Shown: piece after piece, positions 1 through 7,569 of the stretch
How positions within the stretch are numbered: the stretch's first letter is position 1
How the letters are laid out: every line of letters begins with the position of its first letter
Assembly: GCA_902494535.1 (NCBI GenBank)
Contig: CABUTO010000034.1
Coordinates: 1 to 26,477 of the forward strand
From: an uncultured Collinsella sp.
Lineage (GTDB): Bacteria; Actinomycetota; Coriobacteriia; Coriobacteriales; Coriobacteriaceae
Length of the DNA stretch: 26,477 bases
Direction of reading: 5' to 3'
Position numbers and translations under genes: made by a program
Notes under the pieces: model-generated
Told to the model about the DNA's origin: nothing
Databases searched by the model: none
What the model saw: only the letters and a program-made list of their open reading frames with translations

Positions 1-1
1 C

Positions 2-88
2 CTCGTGTACTATCGTGAGGAGCGGATCAAGAAGTCCCTCGGGTGGCTGAGCCCGATGGAGTACCGCAGGAAGCTTGGATACGCCTAG
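2..88 (+). CDS. IS3-family transposase, C-terminal end only (runs off left edge)
   Basis: The frame starting at base 2 is open from the window edge to a TAG at 86-88. It encodes about 28 residues containing YYREERIKKSLGWLSPMEYR, the typical C-terminal signature of IS3-family (IS150-like) OrfB transposases, where the DDE integrase domain ends in a 'YN..RI...LG.LSP..YR' block. Only this tail is visible, so completeness and activity of the transposase cannot be judged. It matters because the element end lies directly against a truncated acyltransferase. Confidence 0.8.
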   Translation, partial: LVYYREERIKKSLGWLSPMEYRRKLGYA

Positions 89-120
89 GCGCGGTCCAAG
101 AAATCGTCCGCACCCCCTTA
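89..120 (+). mobile_element. Probable right end of the IS3-family element
   Basis: The bases just after the transposase stop contain GTCCAAGAAATCGTCCGCAC followed by a C-run, around 94-118. This resembles the terminal inverted repeat of IS150-group elements, which lies a few bases after the orfB stop. The left end is outside the window, so the repeat cannot be paired and the exact boundary is inferred. Confidence 0.4.
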
Positions 121-935
121 TGCCCACTGCGTTTTATTGCCTCGTGGCGCTCGCGTGGTCCACGGTCGTCTCACCCATTCCCGATGTTACCCTCAATACG
201 CACTACTGGTACACGTTAGGCCTTGAGTTTATCTGGGTCTATGCCGCCACGGTCTTCATGGCGCCATGGTTTGGACTGGCTAAGAGTCGACTCCCCCAGA
301 AAACCTACAAGACGACGGTCATCGCCGTTGGCATCCTCGCATTTGTTGTTAACGGGTATTTAGCCGCTATGAGTGCGACAAGCGCCGGCGAGTTTTCTTG
401 GCTCCAAAAGCTCATGAGCGCTACCACGTACGTAGTCGCGTTTTTGATCGGCGGACTGCTCCGCGACGTTACCGATGTCATGGATTCGGACAGGGTGGGC
501 GCCTTGGGCATGCGCTCGCTCGTAACGGTTTTTGTGCTCACCATCATCCTGGAAGGAGCACTCTCCTTCACCGACAACCTCACGGCGATGACAATCCTCT
601 CCTACAAATCGACCTCGCTGATCTCGTTTGCCCTCGCTGCCGCCTCCTTGCTCTTTGCGGCTACCCGACGCAGTGCCTCAGGCAATTCGCGGACTGCAGG
701 TGCCATCGTCACCTTATCGACCGCCACGCTCGGTTTCTATGTGATGCAGTCGCTCACCAATAGCCTGTGGCGTCCCGTCTTCAATACGTTGCTCGCAAAC
801 ATACTGGTCAGCCAAAACAGCCCGGCAGTTATTTGTATCGTCACGGGTACCGTCATTAGCATCGTCTTTGCCCTGACGCTTCTCACCATCGACGCAGCTA
901 GAAGCCCTATCGCTCGCAAGCCCAAGCGGCAATAG
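120..935 (+). pseudogene. Acyltransferase 3-family membrane protein, N-terminally truncated by an IS3 element
   Basis: The open frame extends back to base 75, but the first 15 residues lie inside the IS end, so the host-derived part starts near the ATG at 120. About 272 residues with roughly eight hydrophobic segments follow. YWYTLGLEFIWVYAATVFMAPWFG and LGFYVMQSLTNSLW resemble the middle and end of acyltransferase 3 (OafA/WecH-like) proteins, which acylate surface polysaccharides. The family normally runs to 330-380 residues and carries its catalytic His/Arg residues in the first helices, which are missing here. No ribosome binding site precedes 120. The neighbouring glycosyltransferase fits a former polysaccharide locus. 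The family assignment rests on pattern resemblance only; another polytopic membrane protein is possible. Confidence 0.5.
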
Positions 936-1105
936 ACACGCTGCCGTCAGACCCTAAAGCCGCTACAGCCATGGCAGGTTCCTGCGTTTTATTCAAAGCT
1001 TGCCGCCAAGGTGCGCCGAGCCTTTACAATAGGACAGTCCCAAGGACGTATTCGATAGCTTCCGCGCAGCACTCGCCCGCCGCGCGTGAAAGGATATATT
1101 GCCCC

Positions 1106-2125
1106 ATGCCTTCCACCCTTCCCGCTCCCATCGATAAGCTCGCCATCGTCGTCGTTACGTACAAGCGCCAGGAACTCCTGGCCAACTTGTTCGACTCTAT
1201 GACCGAGCTCACGGCAACGCCCTGGCGCATCGTGATTGTCGATAACGAGAATTCGCGCGAGACCGAGGCCATGTGCACCGCATTCAACGAGCGCCTGGCC
1301 AACCTGTGGGGCATCGACACCGAGCAGCCCGACGCGCAGGGCGGCACCGACCGTGTCATCTACGCCCCGCAGCTCGAAAACGGCGGCGGTGCGGGCGGCT
1401 TCTCCGCCGGCACCAAGTGCGCCTACGGCCTGGGCGCCCAGTGGTTCTGGGTGATGGACGACGACGTGCTCGTCATCCCCGAAGGCATCGAGCGTCTTGC
1501 CAAGTGGACCGACCGCTACGATGTCATCCAGGGTTCGCGCCTGGACTTTGACGGCGGCGCCTTCTTTTGGCAATACCAACTCATCCTTTCACTCGGCATT
1601 CCCAACCCAGTCGCCAAGTGGGATCTGGGTCCCGAGGGCTACCGCACCATGAACCAGCTGTGCTTTGAGGGCGGCATGTTCTCGCGCCGCGTGGTCGACA
1701 AGATTGGCCTGCCCGACGCGCGCTTCTTTATCTACGGCGACGATGCCTGCTATGGCTACGTGGCCAGCCAGCACTTCTCCGCCGCCGTTGTTGCCGACGT
1801 GGTTCTCAAGCGCGCCCGCGCCGTCTCTAACTGGGATATCGCCGGCAAGCGCCAGCTCAACTCCACGAGCGACACCAACCGCTACTACATCATGCGCAAC
1901 CGAGGCTTCCTCGCCCGCTACATGCAGATCTACGGCGACTATCACCCCGTGCTGTTCCGTCTGGGCAACGCTGCGACCTTCTGCAAGGAATTCATTCGCC
2001 TGGCTGCCGTTGACAAGTGCTTTAAGACCGGCATCCCGGCGCTGCGACGCGGCATGAAGGACGCCCGCAAGATCGTCAAGGATCCCAACTGGAAGCCCAT
2101 GCCGCCCATGAAGGACACCGAGTAA
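1106..2125 (+). CDS. Glycosyltransferase family 2 (galactofuranosyl/rhamnosyltransferase-like)
   Basis: A 339-residue cytoplasmic GT-A glycosyltransferase. VVVTYKR (residues 16-21) opens the nucleotide-binding fold, ENGGGAGGF (91-99) is a loop typical of GlfT2/rhamnosyltransferase-like GT2 enzymes, and MDDD (117-120) is the metal-binding DXD motif. FIYGDD (208-213) is a probable acceptor/catalytic region. The start is the ATG at 1106, preceded by AAAGGA at 1090-1095; the frame is open back to 971, but that part is not protein-like. Enzymes of this type add galactofuranose or rhamnose to cell-wall or capsular glycans from UDP/dTDP sugars; the actual donor cannot be read from the sequence. It lies beside a truncated acyltransferase and converges on the next gene with only 24 bases between the stops. 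Confidence 0.85.
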   Translation: MPSTLPAPIDKLAIVVVTYKRQELLANLFDSMTELTATPWRIVIVDNENSRETEAMCTAFNERLANLWGIDTEQPDAQGGTDRVIYAPQLENGGGAGGFSAGTKCAYGLGAQWFWVMDDDVLVIPEGIERLAKWTDRYDVIQGSRLDFDGGAFFWQYQLILSLGIPNPVAKWDLGPEGYRTMNQLCFEGGMFSRRVVDKIGLPDARFFIYGDDACYGYVASQHFSAAVVADVVLKRARAVSNWDIAGKRQLNSTSDTNRYYIMRNRGFLARYMQIYGDYHPVLFRLGNAATFCKEFIRLAAVDKCFKTGIPALRRGMKDARKIVKDPNWKPMPPMKDTE

Positions 2126-2149
2126 CGGAAGCCGGAAACACCTCGGCGC

Positions 2150-3946
2150 TTAAAGCCGCTGGCACACCGTAGCCACATGCTGTCCATCAAACCCAAACCC
2201 CCAGCGCATGCGGCCAACGCCGGGTCGCGGCACACGGATTTCGTCGATGCCGTCGCGCTCTATGTCGAGTAGCGACTGCACGGCCAGCAATTCCAGGCCC
2301 AGCGCATCCACATCGGGGTCATACATCAAGTTAATCGTTATCAGCGGGCGCTCGTCCAGCATGCCAATCGTGTCTGCTACGTCGAACACAGCACTCGTGG
2401 GGAAAATCTGGATGTCCCAGCGACCTGCGCCACACTTTCGCCTCGAGGCAGGATTGGCATAGCCCGGCAAGCCAAAGCAGAGCCCTTGCAAGAGCAGATG
2501 ATATGGCAGCGGCTTATCTGGGTCGGTCTCACCGATTCCCGCATCCCCCAGGATGCGGCTTAGCGCCCGCCTCACGGTATCCTCGTTCCCACGGCACAGC
2601 CCGTCGCGAAACGCATCGACGTCTCGAATGTCTTCGGCAGCGCACTCAAACCACTCAACAATTACTAGACGCAAGACCTGGCGAAGCTCTTTATTGGGCA
2701 ATCGCAAAACACGGAGGCGATCGCCATGCTCTGGCTCCTCAGTCATATCTGTCGTCAGGAAACCGGACAGATACAGCGCTGTCCACATGCCATCGTCAGG
2801 CGAGACATCTGGCTCTGCAGTGCCCAAATAAAGCGGGACCTCAGCGCACCCATGGGCCTCGAGCAAATCAAACAAGACCGAAAGGCGGTCGAGATTCCAC
2901 CCGGCAACTACCCTACTCAGGCAATCGGCATATCCATACAGATCGGCACGCACAGGCGCCGTGCAGCCTCGGTCCAGAAAACCGATCACACGCTCTGGAC
3001 TCGAGCAATAGGCCCTGCCAAACCGATACCCCTCGAGCCATTCACGCGCATCATCCAGGTATTCCTCGCGCCCAGCATGATTCAACAGAGCCTGGACCTC
3101 GGCATCCGAAAAGCCGAACCAACGGTCACACCACGTCGAAAGCGGCGTCGACAGACAATACGAGCAGCCGCGCGAAGAAAGCGCCGCTTCGGCAGGACCG
3201 GGACACTCCCCCATCAGACACGTCAGCCGCAACGAATCGCGCGCAGTGGCAATGGCGTCGAACAGCACGCGATCGAATAGCCCTGCCGGATCGGCGTCGG
3301 AAGCGTCCCTCGCGCTCGCACGGCGAGACCACGCCGCATCGTACCCATCAATGAGCAATACAACCTGCTCATCGCAGGCCATCTCCACCAGCTCAATGAG
3401 AACACCGAGCACCGAGTCAACCTCGTCCGCGCTCGCCACGCCACGCGCAACACGTTCGATGTGACGCACCTTATCTCGAGCTAAATCAGGAGCCTCCAAG
3501 AGCGCCAACAAGCGAGCGCACTCGCCCGAAAGGGCATCGCGCACGACGTCGGCAATAGCGGCACCACGCCTCGCAGCGCCAGAAAAGTCCAGCGATATCA
3601 CCGGATAGCAAGCATATTCATCCCGATAGCGCCCACCGTCTGCATCCCAAATCTGAGCATTGGCAAACAAACGCTGATCAGCGCGACCAACCGCTGGACG
3701 CTCCAGAAAAGCCCTGAGCGTCGACAAGTTCATGCTTTTGCCAAAACCCTCGGGTCGACAGCACACCACAACGGACGCGTCGCAGTCCAACACATCGGCA
3801 ATAAACATGGTCTTGTCGACCAGCGTGCAGCAACCAAGAGCCTCCGCATAGTCGTGCATGCCAATGGGCAAAGCCGCATCGTCGGCACAGCCGATCAAAC
3901 GTAAGCCAAAGCCAGCAGCACAATCAACATTTGCCTGTTCAGACAC
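2150..3946 (-). CDS. AAA-ATPase-like / DUF1703 PD-(D/E)XK-family protein with degenerate active sites
   Basis: A 598-residue protein of the AAA-ATPase-like plus DUF1703 architecture, common in several copies in gut bacteria and of unknown function. VDKTMFIADVL precedes a P-loop, RPEGFGKS (residues 64-71; family norm RPRRFGKT). The Walker B region reads LLIDGYD, with Gly201 where the family has Glu (LIDEYD). The C-terminal nuclease fold keeps GRWDIQ (Asp511) and the closing GFGFDGQ strand, but the ExK half of the motif is replaced by ITINLM (Asn539, Met541). The start chosen is GTG at 3946 with an AGGGGG ribosome binding site about 8 bases upstream; an upstream ATG at 4078 would add 44 unlikely residues. 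The frame is intact despite the lost catalytic residues, which suggests a retained non-enzymatic role or recent decay. Confidence 0.75.
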   Translation of the reverse strand: MSEQANVDCAAGFGLRLIGCADDAALPIGMHDYAEALGCCTLVDKTMFIADVLDCDASVVVCCRPEGFGKSMNLSTLRAFLERPAVGRADQRLFANAQIWDADGGRYRDEYACYPVISLDFSGAARRGAAIADVVRDALSGECARLLALLEAPDLARDKVRHIERVARGVASADEVDSVLGVLIELVEMACDEQVVLLIDGYDAAWSRRASARDASDADPAGLFDRVLFDAIATARDSLRLTCLMGECPGPAEAALSSRGCSYCLSTPLSTWCDRWFGFSDAEVQALLNHAGREEYLDDAREWLEGYRFGRAYCSSPERVIGFLDRGCTAPVRADLYGYADCLSRVVAGWNLDRLSVLFDLLEAHGCAEVPLYLGTAEPDVSPDDGMWTALYLSGFLTTDMTEEPEHGDRLRVLRLPNKELRQVLRLVIVEWFECAAEDIRDVDAFRDGLCRGNEDTVRRALSRILGDAGIGETDPDKPLPYHLLLQGLCFGLPGYANPASRRKCGAGRWDIQIFPTSAVFDVADTIGMLDERPLITINLMYDPDVDALGLELLAVQSLLDIERDGIDEIRVPRPGVGRMRWGFGFDGQHVATVCQRL

Positions 3947-4080
3947 CAAAACGTTCCCCCTAAATCTCAGCACGATGCCAATTGTAATGACCGCATCGCA
4001 TGTACCGATGTCGCCGCGCAAACATATCGGGCAACGGTAGTAACAAGAGGTGTGAGGGGGCACAATTAATCGTTGCACAA

Positions 4081-4116
4081 CAAAACGGGGCCCGATACAT
4101 TCGCACCGGACCCCGT
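4081..4116 (-). terminator. Rho-independent terminator for the surface-protein gene
   Basis: Arms ACGGGGCCCG (4085-4094) and CGGACCCCGT (4107-4116) pair over 10 bases with one mismatch around a 12-base loop. On the minus strand the stem is followed by TTTTGTTG. It lies 32 bases beyond the stop at 4149. Confidence 0.75.
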
Positions 4117-4148
4117 CCCGACTATTTAGTTATCTGGCAACTGAGAGC

Positions 4149-5963
4149 CTACTCCCCCGAGTCGTCCTCCCCAGAAGCCTTCTTCTGCTGATCGAGCTTA
4201 TGCTTACCACTTACGATAGACGTAGCGCCCAGCGTGGCCAAGCTCGCGCTGGCAAGGCTCGCCATAACGATAAGGTCGCCCGTCTTGGGCATGTTACCGC
4301 CCGAAGTCTTAGTCGTTGTAGTGGTGGTTGTAGTGGTCACCGTCTTGGAGTCATTTTGCTCTTGGTTCTGGTTGTCGGTGTTGCCCTTACTGCTGTCCTC
4401 GCCCTGCTGCTTTCCGTCCTCGGTCTTGTCCTTGTTCTTGTCCTTCTCCTCAGATTCAGACTTCTTGTCCTCGTCCTTCTTCTGAGCGGACTTGTCGTCC
4501 TTCTCATCAGAGCCAGAACCCTTATCGGATTCAACCTTCTCGGAAGCCTTATCCGTGGAGTCGCCCTTTGCGGCTTCGGTCTTTTCCGTGGAAGCCTGAT
4601 CAGAGTTGTCCTTGTTCTGGGCCGAGCCGTTATTGACGCCAGCCATCAGCGAAGAACCCAGCGTAGAACCAAGCTGCTCGGAGAAAGAAGGCTTCTTGTC
4701 CGGCGAAGCAACGGGAGCGTCCGGCGCCTTATTCGAGTCGTCCTTGGAAGCATCGGAATCAGGGGTTGCGTCAGAGCCAGAGCCGTTGTTAGAGCCGGTG
4801 TCAACGGACGAATCGCTCGAGCCGGTGGATGAGTTAGAGGTGTCAGCGTCGGTCGAACCAGAAGCGTCGCTGTCCGTATTGCCGGCAGAGCTTGAAGACG
4901 AATCGCCCGCAGCAGAGCCGTTCGAATCGGAGCCGTTCGAGGTAGAGCCGTCGTTGGTAGTGCCACCAGCAGAGCCATTACCGTCAGCATCGGTCGAGGG
5001 CGCATCCATCCTGTCATCGTTGGCATCGTCACTCGAGTCGTCATTCGAATCAGGTGTCGGCGAGGGCGCCGGCGTAGGCTCGGGCTGCACGGGCGTCGCA
5101 GCGGCTGCCTCGTCCTCAGCGATATAAACCAAGCAGTCCTTTAGCTCGTTGCGGTAGCGGTTCTTCCAGCCCTCATGATACTGGGGCTGGCTCGAATACT
5201 TGGTCGCCACGTTATTGACCACGCTGTTGGAGAGCGCCGTCACAAACTCGCGGTCGGACATATCGTTGGAAAGATTCGCCCAGCGGAAGAAGTCTCTGCA
5301 GCCACCGGTACCGCACATGTTGGTGATGCTCCACACCATGCCCTTGACGCAATCGGCGCGGCCCGAAATATCAATGCCCAGGCCGCTCTTGAGCCACGCC
5401 TCGGTCACCGCATAGTACGAGTTGTACGCATAGGCATCTTGAAGTGCTGAGAACTCAACAGGATCGGTGTTGTACGCACCTTGAAAGGCATCCTGAGCGA
5501 TATGGCCCAACTCGGTGAGCTGACCGTTCTCGTACATGGCATTGCTCGTGTTGGAAATCTCGCTGCCGCGATCAATCGCATCCTTGAGCATGCAGTATTT
5601 TTCGGGGTTGTAGTTGTAGGCCTGCTTCATAAACGGGATGAGCGACCAACGACGGTCGAACTGGTAATAGCCCAGCGCGTTATAACCGTCGCCATACGAA
5701 AAGCCCTGGTTGTAATTACCATGGCTCTCGTACTTGGTAAAGTACTTCATCTCGGGAGTCACGTTGACAAACGAAACGCCCTGGACCGACCTCAGCACGC
5801 CCGAGAAAGACTGCTGGGTGTAGAGACCTTTGTCGATATCGGTGGCATCCGAGGCAACGCCCGGCGTGGGCTCCTCGGCAGCGGCGGGTGCCGGCGCGGA
5901 AACGGCGCCAAACGAAAGCGCCAGCGTCAGGCCCGCGACAATCGCGGAATGCTTGGGCTGCAT
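4149..5963 (-). CDS. Secreted sortase-anchored surface protein with lysozyme-like N-terminal domain
   Basis: A 604-residue exported protein. Residues 1-30 form a signal peptide (KH, hydrophobic core, PAPAAAE cleavage region). Residues about 45-285 are a globular domain. KYESHGNY (Glu79) followed by GDGYNALGYYQF is reminiscent of the catalytic Glu and G..QF elements of transglycosylase/lysozyme folds, so peptidoglycan hydrolysis is plausible but unproven. Residues about 290-555 are a low-complexity linker rich in Ser, Asp, Gly and Lys, as in wall-spanning proteins. The C-terminus carries MPKTG (558-562), a hydrophobic stretch and a charged tail, a sortase signal with Met in place of Leu. GGGAGG lies 6 bases before the ATG at 5963. 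It is transcribed alone and followed by a terminator. No sortase gene is visible in the window. Confidence 0.8.
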   Translation of the reverse strand: MQPKHSAIVAGLTLALSFGAVSAPAPAAAEEPTPGVASDATDIDKGLYTQQSFSGVLRSVQGVSFVNVTPEMKYFTKYESHGNYNQGFSYGDGYNALGYYQFDRRWSLIPFMKQAYNYNPEKYCMLKDAIDRGSEISNTSNAMYENGQLTELGHIAQDAFQGAYNTDPVEFSALQDAYAYNSYYAVTEAWLKSGLGIDISGRADCVKGMVWSITNMCGTGGCRDFFRWANLSNDMSDREFVTALSNSVVNNVATKYSSQPQYHEGWKNRYRNELKDCLVYIAEDEAAAATPVQPEPTPAPSPTPDSNDDSSDDANDDRMDAPSTDADGNGSAGGTTNDGSTSNGSDSNGSAAGDSSSSSAGNTDSDASGSTDADTSNSSTGSSDSSVDTGSNNGSGSDATPDSDASKDDSNKAPDAPVASPDKKPSFSEQLGSTLGSSLMAGVNNGSAQNKDNSDQASTEKTEAAKGDSTDKASEKVESDKGSGSDEKDDKSAQKKDEDKKSESEEKDKNKDKTEDGKQQGEDSSKGNTDNQNQEQNDSKTVTTTTTTTTTKTSGGNMPKTGDLIVMASLASASLATLGATSIVSGKHKLDQQKKASGEDDSGE

Positions 5964-6033
5964 AAGATCCTCCCTGCATTGGTGTAGTTAAAGTGCAGTT
6001 TGCAAAGATAAAAATAAGTATTGCAGCTCGCCC

Positions 6034-6072
6034 GTTGTTACACAACAACCCCTCGGTAAACGGCAACAACCC
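6034..6072. promoter_or_regulatory. Short repeats upstream of the surface-protein gene
   Basis: GTTGTT (6034-6039) and AACAAC (6044-6049) form an inverted repeat. AACAACCC occurs at 6044-6051 and again at 6065-6072, exactly 21 bases apart, or two helical turns. The position 70-110 bases upstream of the ATG at 5963 would suit a regulator site, but no known family is recognised. Confidence 0.3.
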
Positions 6073-6073
6073 T

Positions 6074-6097
6074 CCGCGAATTCTTAAGGAATTGCGG
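6074..6097 (-). terminator. Weak hairpin after the Rrf2 gene
   Basis: CCGC-g-AATTC (6074-6083) pairs with GAATTGCGG (6089-6097), a 9-bp stem with one bulge and a 5-base loop. It lies just past the Rrf2 stop at 6103. No U-run follows on the minus strand, so it may only be an mRNA 3' end structure. Confidence 0.3.
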
Positions 6098-6102
6098 TCA
6101 AC

Positions 6103-6534
6103 CTACAGCTTAATGTCGAAGTTGATCTCGGGGACGGCGGCCAGGTCGGCCAACGTCACGCCGTCGACATAGTTCTCGATGACCTCGTCCAGGCCGCGCC
6201 AGAACTTGACGGTGGAACACAGGTCGCTGCGGGCGCAGCTGTTGTCGATGCCATCGCACGCCACCGGAGCCGTGCTGCCCTCAACGGCACGCAGGATGTC
6301 GCCGGCGCGCACCTCGGCCGGGTCCTTGGCCATCATGTAGCCGCCGCCCTTGCCGCGCACGCTCTTAAGCAGGCCCGCCTTCATAAGCGGACGAACCAGC
6401 TGCTCCAGATACTTTTGCGAGATATGCTCACGGTCGGCAACCTCGCGCAAGGCAATCTTGCCCTCGGCGTCGCCCAGCGCCGCGATATAGATCATTAACC
6501 GGAGGGCATAGCGGCCCTTGGAAGAAATGAGCAT
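6103..6534 (-). CDS. Rrf2-family Fe-S-sensing transcriptional regulator (IscR-like)
   Basis: A 143-residue Rrf2 regulator divergent from the suf operon. MLISSKGRYALRLM is the family N-terminus; the winged helix-turn-helix spans about 27-68 (ALREVADREHISQKYLEQL with wing RGKGGGY). Three cysteines at 93, 100 and 106 (C-X6-C-X5-C) sit where IscR binds its cluster with C-X5-C-X5-C, so an Fe-S ligand role is likely. The start is the ATG at 6534, preceded by GGGAGG; an upstream ATG at 6585 in the same frame lacks this signal. From family knowledge and its position it probably represses sufCBDSU when clusters are plentiful, and perhaps itself. Two dyads in the intergenic region are candidate binding sites. 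Confidence 0.9.
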   Translation of the reverse strand: MLISSKGRYALRLMIYIAALGDAEGKIALREVADREHISQKYLEQLVRPLMKAGLLKSVRGKGGGYMMAKDPAEVRAGDILRAVEGSTAPVACDGIDNSCARSDLCSTVKFWRGLDEVIENYVDGVTLADLAAVPEINFDIKL

Positions 6535-6555
6535 ACCTACCCTCCCGTTGTTCCT

Positions 6556-6583
6556 GGGACAAAATACCAGGCTTGTTTGTCCC
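6556..6583. promoter_or_regulatory. Perfect inverted repeat between the Rrf2 gene and sufC
   Basis: GGGACAAA (6556-6563) and TTTGTCCC (6576-6583) are perfect inverted copies separated by 12 bases. The repeat begins 22 bases upstream of the Rrf2 start codon and would lie in its promoter or 5' leader, suggesting an autoregulatory operator or an RNA hairpin. Confidence 0.5.
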
Positions 6584-6639
6584 AAATCTTATGCGCGCGG
6601 GGCAAACAATCCTGATTATTATGTCACGCATCTAAAAAG

Positions 6640-6658
6640 TCGAGTGAATTAGTCGGGT
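6640..6658 (+). promoter_or_regulatory. IscR type 1-like operator upstream of sufC
   Basis: TCGAGTGAATTAGTCGGGT matches the E. coli IscR type 1 core YYGACTRWWWYAGTCRRST at every position but one (G for C in the left GACT). A further AGTC/GACT half-site pair, TTAGTCGGG and CCCTTGACTAA, overlaps it up to 6672. A TTGACT hexamer (6665-6670) just downstream could be the suf promoter -35 box, though no good -10 is seen. Consensus recalled from the literature; binding by this Rrf2 protein is inference. Confidence 0.5.
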
Positions 6659-6756
6659 TTTCCCTTGACTAACGCCGAACCCATAGTAACTTTATTCCGA
6701 GAAGATTCCTAGGGTTTAGTACACCTATGAGTACACCATATACAGAGAGGGACAGC

Positions 6757-7557
6757 ATGAGCGCAAATCCGCTGCTTTCCATCGAAGGTCTGACCGCCTC
6801 CGTGGACGAGAAGACCATCCTCCACAACGTCAACCTCAACGTCGCCGCCGGCGAGACCCACGTGCTGATGGGACCCAACGGCGCCGGCAAGTCCACCCTC
6901 GGTCACCTGGTCATGGGCGACCCCGTCTACACGGTCAACGACGGCCGTATCGTCTTTGACGGCCAGGACATCACCGAGCTCACCACCGACAAGCGTTCGC
7001 GCGCCGGCCTGTTCCTGAGCTTCCAGGCCCCGGTCGAGATCCCGGGCGTGCCGCTGTCGAGCTTTTTGCGCGCCAGCATCGCCGGCCGCCCCGGCCTGGA
7101 GATGAAGGGCAAGGAGTTCCGCCGTCGCGTCAAGGAGCTCGCGGCCGAGCTCAACATGGATACCGCCTATCTCAACCGCGAGCTGGGCGTGGGCTTCTCG
7201 GGCGGCGAGAAGAAGAAGGTCGAAATGCTCCAGCTCCTGCTGCTGCAGCCCAAACTCGCCATCCTCGACGAGACCGACTCGGGCCTGGACGTCGACGCGC
7301 TTTCCACCGTCAGCCACGGCATGGACGCCTACCGCAAGAGCTGCGACGGCTCCATGCTCATCATCACGCACAACACACGCATCCTGGAGCACCTGGATGT
7401 CGACCGCGTCCACGTAATGGTCAAGGGCCACATCGTGCGCGAGGACGACGCCTCGCTCATCCCCTGGATCGACAAGAACGGCTTTGAGACCTTCGAGCGC
7501 GAGGCCGCCGAGCAGCGCGCCCAGGCCGAGTCCGCCGTTGCCGAGCAGCAGGCGTAA
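6757..7557 (+). CDS. sufC: SufC, ATPase of the SufBCD Fe-S assembly complex
   Basis: A 266-residue cytoplasmic ABC ATPase that powers Fe-S cluster assembly on SufB/SufD. Walker A is GPNGAGKS (39-46), the signature FSGGEKKK (147-154), Walker B LAILDETDSGLD (167-178) and the switch histidine is in ITHNT (His205). EKKKVEMLQL after the signature is characteristic of SufC. The last 25 residues form an Ala/Glu/Gln-rich tail beyond the usual end. The ATG at 6757 has AGAGGG 6 bases upstream; an in-frame ATG at 6727 would add ten residues and is less well supported. It is the first gene of the operon, 12 bases before sufB. Confidence 0.96.
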   Translation: MSANPLLSIEGLTASVDEKTILHNVNLNVAAGETHVLMGPNGAGKSTLGHLVMGDPVYTVNDGRIVFDGQDITELTTDKRSRAGLFLSFQAPVEIPGVPLSSFLRASIAGRPGLEMKGKEFRRRVKELAAELNMDTAYLNRELGVGFSGGEKKKVEMLQLLLLQPKLAILDETDSGLDVDALSTVSHGMDAYRKSCDGSMLIITHNTRILEHLDVDRVHVMVKGHIVREDDASLIPWIDKNGFETFEREAAEQRAQAESAVAEQQA

Positions 7558-7569
7558 AGGGGCGACGCA

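Noticed and set aside
6727..6756. Alternative sufC start at 6727
   Set aside because: The ATG at 6757 has AGAGGG at ideal spacing, and the extra ten residues do not match the SufC N-terminus.
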